Positions 22,089 through 37,000 of a stretch of 64,000 nucleotides of DNA are shown one piece after another. This DNA comes from Owenia fusiformis. Lineage: Eukaryota; Annelida; Polychaeta; Sabellida; Oweniidae. Location: contig CAIIXF020000003.1 of the NCBI GenBank assembly GCA_903813345.2, positions 29,215,248 to 29,279,247 of the forward strand, in the 5' to 3' direction. Each line of letters starts with the position of its first letter. The stretch's first letter is position 1. A model generated the notes under the pieces. The model had not been told where the DNA came from. It saw only the letters and a program-made list of their open reading frames with translations, and ran no database searches. Made by a program: the position numbers and the translations under genes.

Positions 22089-25000
22089 TCACCGAGTCCC
22101 ATTCATAAGAAAGGATCCAGAGTCCTTTAATGTAGAATTTGGCATAGAAGTCATGGTTTTCTTCATTTGGTCATAGCTCCAGTGTAATTGTTTCACTTCA
22201 TCTCTGTGTCGTTGCTTTGTCTCATTCAGTTCCAGTAGGAGTGTATCATTTGTATGTACCAGGGATCTGAAATAATATAGGATTAGGTATACTTGATATT
22301 TGATTCATCCAATGATTAAAGACACAATAGAAACAGTAAATTGAAATCGTATTATGAAAAAATGGCGGTCAGTTTTTTATACCATTAAAGTTGAGAATTT
22401 CAAGTGTATGGCTAATATCACTGGAATAGTATGTGTAGTGTACTAAAGATTAAGGACAATGTTGAATATACTTGAATTTTGCGCTTATATTACTTACTAT
22501 CCATTGAGTGGTTTGTGGTTTGTCTGGAAATCCGTAGGCAGAAAATTGAGTTGCCATCGACCACTAAATTGACACTTATATATATGTTACCTTTTTTATT
22601 GAAAGGACAATAAAAGTCCAGAAGGGAATTGTTTGGTTTTGATATAGATGATGATGACGACAACAATTATGACAACAATGATGATAATAAGGATGATGAC
22701 AATAGTTATGACAACAATGAAGATAATAAGGATGATAACAGCAATGATGCAGAACTTACTTGTGGCTCTCTTGAAGCATGGCTGCTAGTTGCTGCATCTG
22801 TTCATATTGTTTCAAACGAACATTCTGGCGATATATCTCCCGTTCTAACTCTCGATTCTGAACCTCAAGGTCATCTAGAATATAAAAATTAGAGTTTTTT
22901 AAAGCTAAAACTCGCATAAAGGCAATAAAATAATCCAAAAATGTTGATTGCATTATAAAGCTAAAACTCACAAAAAGACAATTAAATAATCCAAAAATAT
23001 TATTGAGATGCATAAAAATTTAATAACAATGGTTCAACATGTAACTCTACCACTTCTGTAAAATAAATAATTTAGCCAATATCATATCATTTGGTTACAT
23101 ATGATAAGATGATTTGTAAATCAGCTCATTTATAGGCACAACACTTTTAATTTGATATTGTGTACCTCTTCAAAAATACAATATATACCCTTGTATGTAG
23201 TGTCTTTATCTGCCTATAACTTTAAGTGACTTTAGGAAAACAAAAGATTACAACATTTTGTGCACTTTCCAGTCCACATTCTACAATGAGTTCAACTTGT
23301 GGTACCATTGGCTCGATGAGAGGCCTTAATGCTCTCTAGCGTGTAGTGTCTTGCAATAGCCATAATACAGCCATCAAGTTGAAGATGTGATAGGGTCTGG
23401 ATGGGGGACCTGTCATATTTACCTAAATGTTGCTGATCTATTGTTGATAGTGTTGTTTCCTTCTCATGTAGACTGACTTCAGAAGACAGCTTATTCCTCA
23501 ATATTTTATTCTCATCAACTGACTGATGTAGCCTCCTTCTCAGTGTATCCTGCATTATGTTTAACAAACATTTATAGAATGTTTATTAATAAGGCAAAAA
23601 TGAGTAATCTGGTAATATGGAACAACATACGCCATATGTACACCTGATATTAAACATATAAAGAGAGTGTAATCTCCTTAGCACTGTATTTGAGAATCTA
23701 CAGGCTTTTGAGCTGATTCACAATTTATTATTAACAAGTTGAAAATTCGGAAATCATGAAAAATGTGGATAGTTTGACAAATATTGAACATTTGTTAGAT
23801 ATAAGGGAGACATACATTTTCCTTTTACCAATATTATACTTTATCTGGACAACTGATTTGTATGGACACATACAAAATTATTTAATACAGGATGGCCCAA
23901 AAGTAGAATTATAGTTTTTCAACAATCTCTTTCTGTAAACTGTAGACATTTTTTTGGGCCAATCAGTAAACTGATTGAACAATGAATTCCTCATAAGCTA
24001 TAATTGAATGTATCACCATTTGTCAGGTTCAATTCTAGCAGATTGAAATTGGTTTGTGATGTGTATTAGACTTACAGCTTCTTGTCTTGTTTTCTCTAAG
24101 GCATTCTCTAGATGTGATTCTGTGGTGGACGCAACGCTTGTACTCTGATTGGTCAATTTCTTTTGTAATGCTGCATTCTCATTGGTCACTGCAGAAAGTC
24201 TTTCTTGTAAGTGTGATATTTCAGATCTTGTTGTGTCCTTTTTGTGTAGATAATTGTCTGTGATTTCTGATACCTTATCTGCAAAATATTTCATTTGTTC
24301 ATGCATTATAGTTCTATATTTTCAATGGGTCACTCATTCCCATGCTTTCAGGTTGTATATAGGACTGAACGTGAACAATTCTAAAGAATCACACTCCAGG
24401 AGCAGGACAACCAAAACCATAAAGAAATATTGGAAAATGAAGTCAAATGGTAATATTTTATCCCTTTTACCCTATTCTATCATCTGCTAACATCTCCCTT
24501 TTCCTATACTAACACTGAATTAAATATAATTTCTAAGCACACTAGAACCTGTCTATCCCAAACACCATTTGAACTGACAAAAAAGTGGATTTGGATTAGG
24601 AGGTTATCACATTTCGAGCTATCCTCCAATAAAAGGTTCAGAGACCTGGATAACTTAAAATCACATACTACTATTAGGCCATAAGAAGTAGATTCTTTGT
24701 TTTGCGTCCGCTTGCTTGCACGTTTTTGAGTAAATCAGAAAAAACAAACACCTCCAAATAGCAATCACAAGTGTCTGAAAGTACCATCGCATTTCGTTCA
24801 ATCAGAATCAGAAGAAATGGCGGATAATCTGATGTGCGTCAAAATTGACAGTATTGTTGATTACTTTGGTATTATGGTATGTCATCCCATTTTATCCCCA
24901 TAAAATGTATTCATTTGTCAGCAAACAAGTTTGTGTTTTTTCTTAAGTTTGTGTTTGTTTTCCTTGTACCCTTGCATGATCTGGACTTTGCCAGGACGCA

Positions 25001-28000
25001 AAACAAAGAATCTACTTCTTATGGCCTTATATAATTGTACAACACATACTCACTTTGAAACTTAGCATTTCTGTGTAAAGATTTAGATCCATTCCAATAT
25101 TTGTCCACGAGATCAAGAAGTTGTGTGAGGTAGTCAGAATAAGTCTGAGTGGAGGGAGGGGGTTTAGTAACTTTACTTGGAGAGCTCTGTGGACTCTTGC
25201 TCTGTTCTCCTATAAAACACAGGTAAATATTCAGATATATTGTGTTGTTAAAAACAAGTGTTATATCAATGGTAAATATTTGAAGATATTCAGATGTGAT
25301 TTCATACTTCTCCAGGTACTTATGTACATGCACTTAGGCACTCGCAAGGAAATTATAAGAGTGTATGTTGATCACGAAATGTTGCTCTTGTTCTGGTCAA
25401 AAATCAAAAATGTATGCATATGAACTATCAAGTGGTACAGACTTCACGTTATTGATTCATGGTTTGTTTGTCTGTAAATTATTTTCAAGATTACAAAAAT
25501 ACATAGCACATTGATAATTGGTAATTAGAATTAATATCTATTCATTTGGATTAATCTATCACCCATTAACCATTTAATTTATTTCCGCCAGAGGAACAAG
25601 TAAAGGGTCTCGGATTGTTTAATTGTGGTGTGACAGCTGCTTAACTTTGTCTAAAAGGTGGCCAAATTTGCTGATCGATACAAAATTTAGTTACCTGGAT
25701 GTGGTGTAAAGTTTCCCGTGGCCTTGTACGATGTATATGCATCTAGCTCATCTTGGAACTGTAGATTTGGGTCTTCACTAAACCTTACTCTGAAATAAAC
25801 AAAAATTGCAAAAAACATCAATATTCATTTCAATATGCATTGATAACTTTAACAGGGCAGTTTTATATAAGTGACTTATTAACGGAACTCCAAAGGAGCA
25901 ATTTAGGAGCCAAGGTCATGGGAATGAATACCTGCTCCCCAGCGTACGCTGATGACATTGCATTAGTAGCTTTATTCCCAGGGGCAATGGACACGTTGCT
26001 GGATATCTCATTTAAACATAGTTCAAAATGGAGATACACTCTTCACCCACAGAAATGTGTCGCGCTAACGTTTGGTAGCAACGAAAAATACGTATTTAAT
26101 TTAGGGACGGACACGATAAAAAACGTCACGAAGGCCAAACATGTGGGCATACCTCTGAGTACAACCGGAGATTTTAGTGACCACACCAAGCACGCTATAT
26201 CAAGTGGCAAAAGGAAACTGTTTTCGCTTTTTGGACTCGGTCATAAAACAAACGGCCTATCCCCCATTCTAGCCACTAAGTTGTATAATAGCTTTACTGT
26301 CCCTACGTTTCTCTACGGTGATCAAATCATCAACTATAAACAACGTGATGTTGAAATGATGGAAGTGGCCCAACGCGAAATTGGACGAAGGATACAATTT
26401 CTTCCCAGTAATTGCAGCAATCCAATGTCGACGATGCCACTGGGAATGTGTTCAGTTAAACTAAAGATGGACTATGACAAACTCCTTATGTTTTTCAGTA
26501 TTATTACGCTTCCCATGACAAATATTTACAAACAACTACTAATGATGCGCTTTATGAGCATATTTATACAAGGAAAAAAATGGGATTCACCAATATACAG
26601 GATGTGGGATTGTATAAAACGTCACAATCTATTAGACTATGTGATCAATATGATTACCAACGCGAATTTTCCATCTAAATATACATGGAAAAGGATGATT
26701 AGGAATATAATAGGCACCAAACAGAGAAACGACTACAACACGATTTTGGTGATGGTGATGTGGGATTGTATAAAACGTCACAATCTATTAGACTATGTGA
26801 TCAATATGATTACCAACGCGAATTTTCCATCTAAATATACATGGAAAAGGATGATTAGGAATATAATAGGCACCAAACAGAGAAACGACTACAACACGAT
26901 TTGCGCAATGTACAAGCGCCACGACATAGGTGTAAAGATTTCGGATGTCTCAACTAGTAGAAGTGGACTACTTAAACCATGTATATGGTGGTTACTTGCA
27001 AAAATGAAACCAGAAAATCTTCCAGTATGTAAAATTATGATGCGCCTATCTACAGACTGCCATGAGCTGCGCGTAAAAAACTCTGGGCTAAATTGTATTT
27101 GCGTTTTGTGTAATACGTTTGAGGTAGAAACGATTGAACATTTCCTAAGCTCCTGTGAGGCTTACTTTGATGAACATGCCAGACTGACTTATATTATAAA
27201 TAAATACAGTAACCCTTGTGATTTAAAGAGCGTTGTATTCGGCTATCACGAACATATAACTGAAAATGACATGATCCAAATAGGTGAAATTGTTCTCCAA
27301 ATGAGTATAAAAAGAGCTCGTTTAATGCGAGCGTACACTGGTAACCAGATGTAAAAAGGTGACCAAAAACACTTTCTGTAAATAGTTTTGACTTTATTAT
27401 GTACATGTATATGTGTTGTAGATTATAAAACTACTCTGTTTAACTACAGGTTAATAAATTAATAATAAATTAATAATAATTAACACGCAGAAATGCCACC
27501 ACCTCCATTTGTTGCAGATGCTGACTGCCGAAATGCAAGGAATTAACTTGCAGAAATGTCACCACCTGTCGTATGTTGCAGATGCTGAATGCTGACTGCT
27601 GAAATGCCAAACACTCCACAAAAAAGTTGGAGACCATGGCACCATTAGCTACCCAAATGGATACCAACCTAAGTCAGTATAAACAGCATGTATTCAATAT
27701 TCAAGTATGGGGCTGCTAGGAAGATACTTAACAATCTTATTCTAATTTGTCCTCTTTACATGTAAACATGTCTATAATGCCTGAGGGTGACTCAGTCATT
27801 ATTATATCTGCTTATCTGTTATTATTATACTTTAAAATGTTATTGTCAAATCACTTATTTGGATATACAGTGACTCCTATATCATCTGACAGATAGGAAA
27901 ACAGTTGGATGACTTCATGTACTATCTAGTAAATGTCACGAGCTATTCAATTTGAAAGGTTAGGACACTACTAAGATAATTGGCTATTCAGTATTTGAAA

Positions 28001-31000
28001 AAATCCTTGGTAAAATGAGCCTGCATTTATAATCTTCTAAGCACCAATTAAACTATTAATTGAAAACACCTTAGACAGATCAATTGAAATTAATCACCCT
28101 TTAGAATAATAAAAAATATGACAACATCATCTACAATTCGCTATTGTGGATGGCGAATGATATCATTATCATCTTTCATGTCTCTTTACGAAAATGAAAT
28201 TGGTTGTCTTTAACAACTGAGAAATCAAACATTACATATTATATGTATAAACAACACAATTTTACAGACCGACGTGATGTCATGTGAATCTTTTGTTTCA
28301 TTGGAACACAGCAATTTGAACAATAAACTATGCATGGCTTAAAAACAGAAGGAGTTATGCATTAAGGATAATGGAACATGAGGTGAGAGATAACAAACAA
28401 ATCATATTGTCTTATATGACCACCACACCTATATAAGAATAGATATGGTCTGTTCAGAGTTGAGTACGTTAGCAGACTCATCAGGACTCATCAGGAACAG
28501 TAAGTCATAAGGCAATCATGATGGCTAACTGCACGCCTTCTGGTAATCTCAGTAGTGATGACAAATGTACAAATGTTACTCAAATGCAAAATTCAATGGG
28601 AATGACAGAAGACAAGAACTTACTCATGCCAACGATGCAAATTATAGTAGCAGTTATAATATTCGCTGTGAATCTTTTAGTTGTTATGGCAATTAAGCGC
28701 TATAAAAAATTACAAACAGTTTCAAACATAATTCGCGGATTCCTAGCTTTGAATGACACTACATTGGGAGCAATATTGCTAGTAAGAGGAATCTTTGAAC
28801 TATCTGGAACATCAAGCAAGACAATACCCTGTCTAATTACTAACTATTTGGCAATGACATCAGCAGGAGTAACCATGACGGGTGTTCTTCTGCTCTGGAT
28901 TGAGTTGTTTCTAGTGACAAAGCAAAAATGTGTAAATGGGGCATTTAGCATGAGAACTGCCTATGCTCTCATATTACTGACTGCAGCTTTTTGGATGGTA
29001 TATGTCAGCAGTTTTCTTTTGTTTCATAGAAACGAGCGTACAGACAACGGTTGCCATTTGATCAACGGCCTTATTCAAGAGTATCATTTGATTGGTTTAT
29101 GTATCATCACATTTCTGCATTTTATTGTTCTCTCCATCCTACAATGTTTAACATTCCGAAACCTTCGCAAACATGTGGCATATCTAAAAGAACATGGTAT
29201 GATATCAGAAAAACCTAAAATGCACATAAGAACAGCCATAAGTCATATCAAAGTATCCCTGTTCAAAAAACTAAATTTGAAGCCTGACAATCCTGTGACT
29301 GTAGAGATGAACACAAATGGACTTGATGGCCAGAGTTCTCAGTTGCCCAATCCAACTCATGGATGTTCCAGTTCAACCGGATTCTATGGTCAGAATTCTA
29401 AGTTGCCCGATGCAACTCCAGGATGTTCCAGTTCAACTACCGGATTCTCTGGTCAGAAAGAAAATACTATGATGGACACTAAAACAAGATTGAAGAACAG
29501 CAATTCGCAAAATAATGATGTAAGTTCAAACAGGCTTTATTCTCAATGGTCAAGCCGCATGTCAAGTGTTGCTAAACTTATAAGCTTCATATCAATATCC
29601 TTTGTCATTTGCTATGCTCCTTTTTTTGTTTGCTTATTCCTTCATTCAATTCACCCTGGGAAGTTTATTGATGCGAAGGGAAACTACGTATACATTACTC
29701 CAGTTATAGTTTTTTGTAATTCACTTACAAATGTTATTGTGTATCTTACAAGGAGCAAGGATTACAGGAAAGCTTTCAAACACATACTTACATGTAGGCA
29801 GGGTCTTGTTCCTATGTGAATAGTATTATGTAATCAAAATGACAAAATGAAGGCAGATGACAAACCATACAGTCATAACACAGCATTGGTGCTATATACA
29901 GGGTGTCCCGAAAGTATGCCCTAGGCAGATATATTACACTGTCCCCATAGTATGTGTCATATATCATTTTAAAGCTTATCCAAAGTTACATTGATTTGCC
30001 AAGTATCATGGTTTAACTCCCAAATGGGAAAAAGTTACAGTCGTTTTAAAAGTTAGTGTTTTGTCAAAATAAAGTTCAATTTTACACCACATTACTAGTC
30101 AATGAGTCCCCCCTTGGTCATGTTAACAGCAGCAATTATTTTCAGACATGACCTTAAAAGCCCTTCAAATAGGGGTGTGGAATTTTATAACCCTCTTAAA
30201 ACCTGTTAAGGCACTTCAGAAGAGTTTCCTTAGAGTTTCTACCCTCACCGTTCTCTTTTTCCAACTCAATATCCATCCTACCCGAGAAGAATTGCTGCTG
30301 TTAAGATGGCCCGGAAGGACACATTGACTAGTGATTTGGTGTAAAATTAAACTTAAGTTTGACCAAACACTAAGTTTTTAAATGTCTGTAATTTTTTCAC
30401 ATTTGAGAGTTGAACCATGATACTTGGTGAATCAATGTAACTTTGGATAAGCTTTATAATGATATATGACACATACTATGACTACACTGGTATATGCCTG
30501 CCTAGGGGGGGGCCCTATACTTTCGGGACACCCTGTATATCACAGTGGATAAGAATGGAACTCAACAGAAATTCTACAAAACTTCTTCATATACCACAGG
30601 GGCTTGTATGTCTTTCAAGCCTTCTTTCTATTATTAGTAGTAGTGAAGTACAGAGTGTCAATTAAATATGCCCTCCCCTATTAATTTCAAAAGTATAATC
30701 TTTTGTGCATAAAAATGCATCTAGTCATCTAGTTGAGCTAGTCACCCGAAACTTCTTGTGGAGATGCTCCATGAAGAACCGTTTTAATGTGCTAAAGAGC
30801 AATTTAGATATCATTTAGACAAAAAGTTATGCAACATTATGGGGATGAGCTAACGGGAGGGAACATATTTATTTGACATCCTGTAGATAGTAAATTGAAT
30901 GAAAAGAATAATTTTATATTTTAATATGTTGAATTATTCCCATAATCTACATACATATGCAACATGTATTTTCTACATATTATAACGTCATAACAACTGA

Positions 31001-34000
31001 AAGATGAAATTCCATGCTATTGATTTGAAGCTATTTCACACTCAGTTTTGTCATAAAAAAAGGAGAAGATATGACATAATACAGAGTCATATGAGAAACA
31101 CAAAAAGTCTTTGGTTTGATAAAGAAGAATTACCAAAGCTCATTAACAATGTATGATCTTGCTCAGGTACTCATTCAAGAACCTCTATATATTGCACTGT
31201 ATTAATGTTGAATTGTTTGTACATGTATTTATATTTATATTTTCACTCAGAGATGTTTGTTAAAACACAAACTAAACATAACAAAACAATAAACTAGGCC
31301 CATCCCAATGAAAATGAGTTGCTAATGATGTTGTTCAAAAGTTTTTGTGAACAAGTAAGTTAATTTCACTATTGTTTCACCCTCTGCATAAAACAAAAAT
31401 GTGAATATGTTGATCTGCCTTTTGTTTGAATTCTTAAAAGTTCAACAAACAGTACTTTACTTATGAAATTGTGATTTAATGCGCCCCCTTAACAAATTTA
31501 CTTCATTCTTCTACTTGCATATAATTATAAACAAAGGGAGTATTAAAATATAATTGTCGTTGATTATTATCATAATTTGTAAGATATTGTATGTGTAGAC
31601 TTGGGTTTAATAATTCAATCTAATATTAGAATGTGCATTACTATGATTTTCCGATCCAAACTGACTAAAATCTGAAAAATGGATATCTACATAAAATATT
31701 TCAAAAATTATGAAATTATATTGCACTGACATTTCTAAAATCAGCAAATTTCACAAAATAATCACAAAATTCAATAGGCTATGATAGTTTGTTGTGTTTA
31801 CAGTAGTTCATGATTGTTCAAAGCACATTGTAGTATTTATCTACATGTACATGTATTATTTATGTATACACTGTACTTATTATCTCAGTATTGTTGTTAT
31901 TTAATGTAATAAATTATATGTTAATGGTTTATTGAAATCAGATGTTCATAACAGGGGCAACATCTATTCAACATGAAAAATAAATTTCTCTAAACATAAT
32001 AATGTCACAGTTTAACAATGATGATTATCAAAATAATTTTGGCAATGCATCAATGTCTGAAAGTAGGCATTGTTGTTTAAAAAAACACTTTTCCTCAGTT
32101 CATGCAAATATCTTTCAGTTTAAAAGTTGTTAGCTTGTATATATGCTGCAGCTATTACATATTTCAACATATGTTATTGCATGACTGGAGGTTGCCATGT
32201 ATTGATGCCTTATGTGCATTTAGTATCTAACTGAACATAATTATCCATATAAGAGGACTTTTGAATACATTACAACTATTTCATTAAATGTTTGGTGAGT
32301 TCCTTTGTTACTTTCACATTTTGAATATTCCATAGCCCAAAATATCTTTTGAAATACAGCTTAAAAGATGTAATAAACCTGTTTCACTCTACATGTATAT
32401 TAATTATATTTATGCTATTGTACCGAATGAAGGCCACACATTATGATGGTGAATGAAGGCCGTGAACCACAATGACTTTCAAAATTGAATTTTGACATGA
32501 ATTCAATTTGACACTAAAATTCCATAGATTAAACTTGGTCGCCATGTTCCTTCAGTCAATATCATAGTGTCTCTTAGGAAATCAATGTACATTAAATTCT
32601 CAGGAATTAATTCCTTAGCCACGAAACTGATTTGTAAATATCCAGACAATTACAATGTATCCATTGGATTGGAGGAATCTTTTGAGATTAAACCTTATAG
32701 CAGATTCTCTATCAAAAAATGTTTGTGTTGAAGAAAAGAAAATTCTCAAAGAAATTCTATACCTATTTTTCTCTTGCATCTCTCTAGGGGGAGTGCCTGT
32801 AACAGCTGGTATGTGTGGGTACTTTTTAGGGGGAGTAACTGTAACAGCAGTAGTGTGGGTATGCTTTGATAGGTCAGACATGTCTTTCTTCGGAGATTCA
32901 GCCTGGAACATTCAAAACACAAATATTCACAAAATATAACTAAGATTACAATTGTCTTAAATCATTCAGACTATCTTTCAGATTGGATTCTTTGTAAAGA
33001 TAAACTTTAAAGATTTGATGAATTTCTGGCAAAAAATTTGCAATTCTCTACTCTATAAATTTTTGGTTTAACTACCCTGCGCACCGAGTGTACATGTAGT
33101 TATAAACTACCCTCTGCTTAGTATAGACTATATTACAGTTTAGCAGCACCGCCCCCACGACCGATGCCCATGACAGCCCGGGTCATAAATCATTTCAAAC
33201 CTACCATGTTGATCTTTTCTCAACCAATCAGCAAACTGGAAGGAGCACATGCTAAATGTGCGCTCATTAATTATGCAATGATGTCAAAGAAAATGACCAT
33301 ATATAGAAAGTCATTTGTTTTCGACGACGAACTCTGATTGGCTCGGTGAGATCAGAGATTTATTGTAGACTGGAAGAGTGAAGACGAAGCTCTCTTTTAA
33401 GAAGTGAAGTTGAACAAATGCAAAGGGGAGTATTTAACAGGCTTGTCATAGATATTCTCAACACTTTGGTATCAAGTACTTACTAGATCTTCCTTTTAAT
33501 TTGTTTGGAAATTTTAGTAAGAACCTACCTTTTGAGATAAAGTAGGTTGTCTGGCAGGAGAGCCTGTGCTAAGAGTTGGTTTGGATGGATCTGGCAGTTG
33601 TCTGAACTCTGAAATAAAATATATTTAATTTATCTTAATTCGTCATTATTCTGTTTCGGTTATTTTTAGTTTGTCTTTTAATTTCCTTAAAAATGCAGTG
33701 TCTTATCTGAAAATGTCAGTTTGAAAAAACACCTTATTAGCATTAAGAAGCTTTCAAACAAGCTTTCAACATGACCAATTTTTTCGAGCTTCAATAATCT
33801 CAGTTAAGGTGGTATATGTAAAAATCTGTATGATTGTGTAGATTACATCATTATGAATTACAGGTATTTTGGGGTTTATTTACAATGAAAGTTTTTAGCT
33901 CTTTAAAATTGACACAAAAATATCTTTGTTCACTGTCATAAAATGTTTTAACAGAACTGGAAAGCAATACAGTGTATATTAAAATGTCATTCATGACATG

Positions 34001-37000
34001 TCATTCCAGAATTTTTCCAAATGTGCAAAATCTCAGACTTAAATGTTTTGAATTTTTCAAGCTCATTTATGTTTATATTTAATTTTGTTCTACTTGATTG
34101 TGCATATTTATTCCTTTTAAGATAAGAAACCCATTGTAGACATTTGAAAAGTTGAAGACTGGCACCGTTGCAATTTGTGAGTCTAGGTATTATGACATGT
34201 ATATAGACAGTGATACTGCCCTCCCTGAAATCAAGCAGGAAATACTCGCTTGCCCATGCTTGTGTTTTGCTTACTCATTGCTGTTGTATATATGATCGAC
34301 ACCACACCCTATTAAGTACCTAGTGAGAGCCCTGAATGGGGTCACCTACCATCAGCAGTATAGTGCTGTTGTGTACTGGATCTGGCTGAGGACCCTGTTA
34401 GTTGTCTTGGTTGAGAAAGGTCTCCTCCTGTCCGTGCTATGAGATCTAGTAGTTCTACATCATCATCATCCAAACCTATGATAGAAAAGGGAACTCTATT
34501 CACAAATAAATCGCTGTAGTTAATACACTATAGACAATAGTGGAACACCTTTTTAGAGGTACCGAGGTATTCACCTTAGACAGGTATTACTGTACATTAA
34601 TCGCAACACTCGTTTCCCCTGAGAGCACACATTTTTTATCAATATTCCATAAAATGGAAAAAAAAAGATTTCAAAAATGTCAAAAATTGCACCTTTACTT
34701 TTGCTAATCCTCTTTATGATAAAGAGGACTGTTGCTGCTAATTAATCATTGACATGACAAAATGCCCAAATTTTACCTGTTTTTGTTAACTTTCTAACAT
34801 GTTCTGCTCTTGGATTGGATGGCTTCTCTGGAGATGAATGCCTAGGAGGGCTGTGATTGGTAAGTTCTGTAGCTTGATCTGTTGCGAAGTGTTGAAGGGC
34901 TGCCTTACGTTCGCTGTCTCTTACAGAGCGATCATCTGCAACAGCAAACAACAAAGTCAAATGATGCACATCATTTGAAAGATCGTGAGAGTTGCTGTGT
35001 TATAGGCCTACTAGGTAGGTGATTTTCTCAATTCCAAGTTGAAGTTAAATAGTACACAATTCAAGTGAAGCACATGCTCATCTTTTTTTAATGAAAATAA
35101 AGAGTCTCGAGAATAGAAAGTGCTCAATGTGACACCTCCCCCAACTCAGAATATGGCCAAAACACCAACCTACACAAATCACTAGTTAGACATCCGCCTA
35201 CATTACTCACCTAACCTCCTAAGATTTGGCAGCATATGTATGAGATATAACCTGTAATCTGGTTCAGTCCTGGCAACTGGGTTCAATCTGAGATCCAAGT
35301 CTGTTATAGCTGGATTGAGTTTCAGTCTCTTCAGCTCTGATAGACAACTAATGTTGTTGTAGTATCTAATAGAGTTAAGGGTGGGTAATGGGACTGTTTG
35401 TAAAAAGGTGGCAGAAGGTAGCACAAGTCAGTTTTTTTCATTTCAAAAATTTTGATATACACTTTTGTAGTATAAGTTTATAAGAGTGAAAATAGATCAT
35501 TTATTTTTCTGAATCTAAAAACTCCTGAAAAATGGGTCAAAAGTACTAAAAATTCTCAAAGATCTCTTCAGTTGATCAAAACAACATTTGTCGAAATAGT
35601 CAGTTTTTAATCAAAGATATTCCCCAGTTCATTCCATCATACAAACTTATAAACTCAGCTCCAAAAATATGTCAATGACACTCTGCAGTCTACTAGATCA
35701 TAAAGAAAATCATATATCTGAATGTTCTTACCTGTTCTTGCTACTGTGCCAGGGTTAAACTAATCTACATCATATTACAACTTTATACATAACATTTTCA
35801 ACTTCCATTTTCAACTTACCGCCAAAATTGATATAGCCAATCTCTAATGTTGATTTTGTACTTAACAACTTAAGCCTCTGTTTATTCGGGTATAATGTGT
35901 AAATACTGGAATTCAACAAATCAAGAAATTTTGGTTTATAAGATGAAGAAAACAATAAGTTTTTTATATTTTTCATAAAAAATGTTTTGAAGAATGTCTT
36001 GCTATTTTTGAAAAAAGTATTGATTCAAAAGGGAAGATTTTCTGTAAAGTAATATATAAAAGGCATTGACTTTATACTTAGAGAACTTTATTTGAATAAC
36101 AATATTGATAAGTTAATCTTAATACCACAATATTGTTATCATAACAGCTTACTGCATAAATTTAAGTAAAACATGTCTTTAAGTGCCTACTTTTGAAACG
36201 AGTTACGAGTTACAGCCTAACAGCAAGCTAGCAATAAAAATCAAATAAATCGGTATATTATATATAAAAATTTGTTATGTAAGAACTTTAGTAAGGGATT
36301 CAGACATCTATGCTGAGGTAGTATTTCAAGGATTACTCCTTTAAAACTGGATCAGGATTTCGATGAAGAACAATCTTCCTATAATTTTTGTCCTATGTTT
36401 AATGTTCAATGTTTACTTTCAAGAGGTATTCAGTGTTCATTTGATTTGTTCAGTATTTACCTGAGTTCTGTTTACTAGAGGTGTTCAGTGTTATATTTTG
36501 AGGTTTTCAGTGTTCACTTGAAGTCTTTAGTTTTTGAAGTGTCCAGTGTTCAATTGAAGCATTTTATAATCACATAAGATGTTTTGAGTGTTTTACAGGT
36601 GTTCAGATCAGTGTTCATATGATGAGCTTATTAGTGTTTACTTGAGGTGTTCAGCATTTACTAGATGTGTTTAGTTTTCAACCTGAGAGCTGCAGTACCT
36701 CATCATGATAAACACATGCACTTCACTGTAATGTTTGAGTAAAGGATACACATTCAATTTTTCCAGGCTCTTCAAGTGGTCAAGTCCCTACAAGGAAAAT
36801 AAATAATAGATTGTATAAACAAATACAGAGTAGGCAAAAAAATGTTACCCATTCTGATTCTAATATAATAATATAATATTGAGGGTAACATTTTTGACTC
36901 ACCCTGTATAACACACCTGTTAAACCAAAATGAAAATCATACTCAACCGAACAGTAAATATGGCATCCCTATAAATGCATAATTTACATGCTTAGTACAT

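Noticed and set aside
36721-36750. Longer form of CEP72 exon 3 ending at the donor near 36700
   Set aside because: It is open but breaks the leucine-rich repeat pattern. The donor at 36750/36749 gives LNVYYNNIS across the junction and matches phase.
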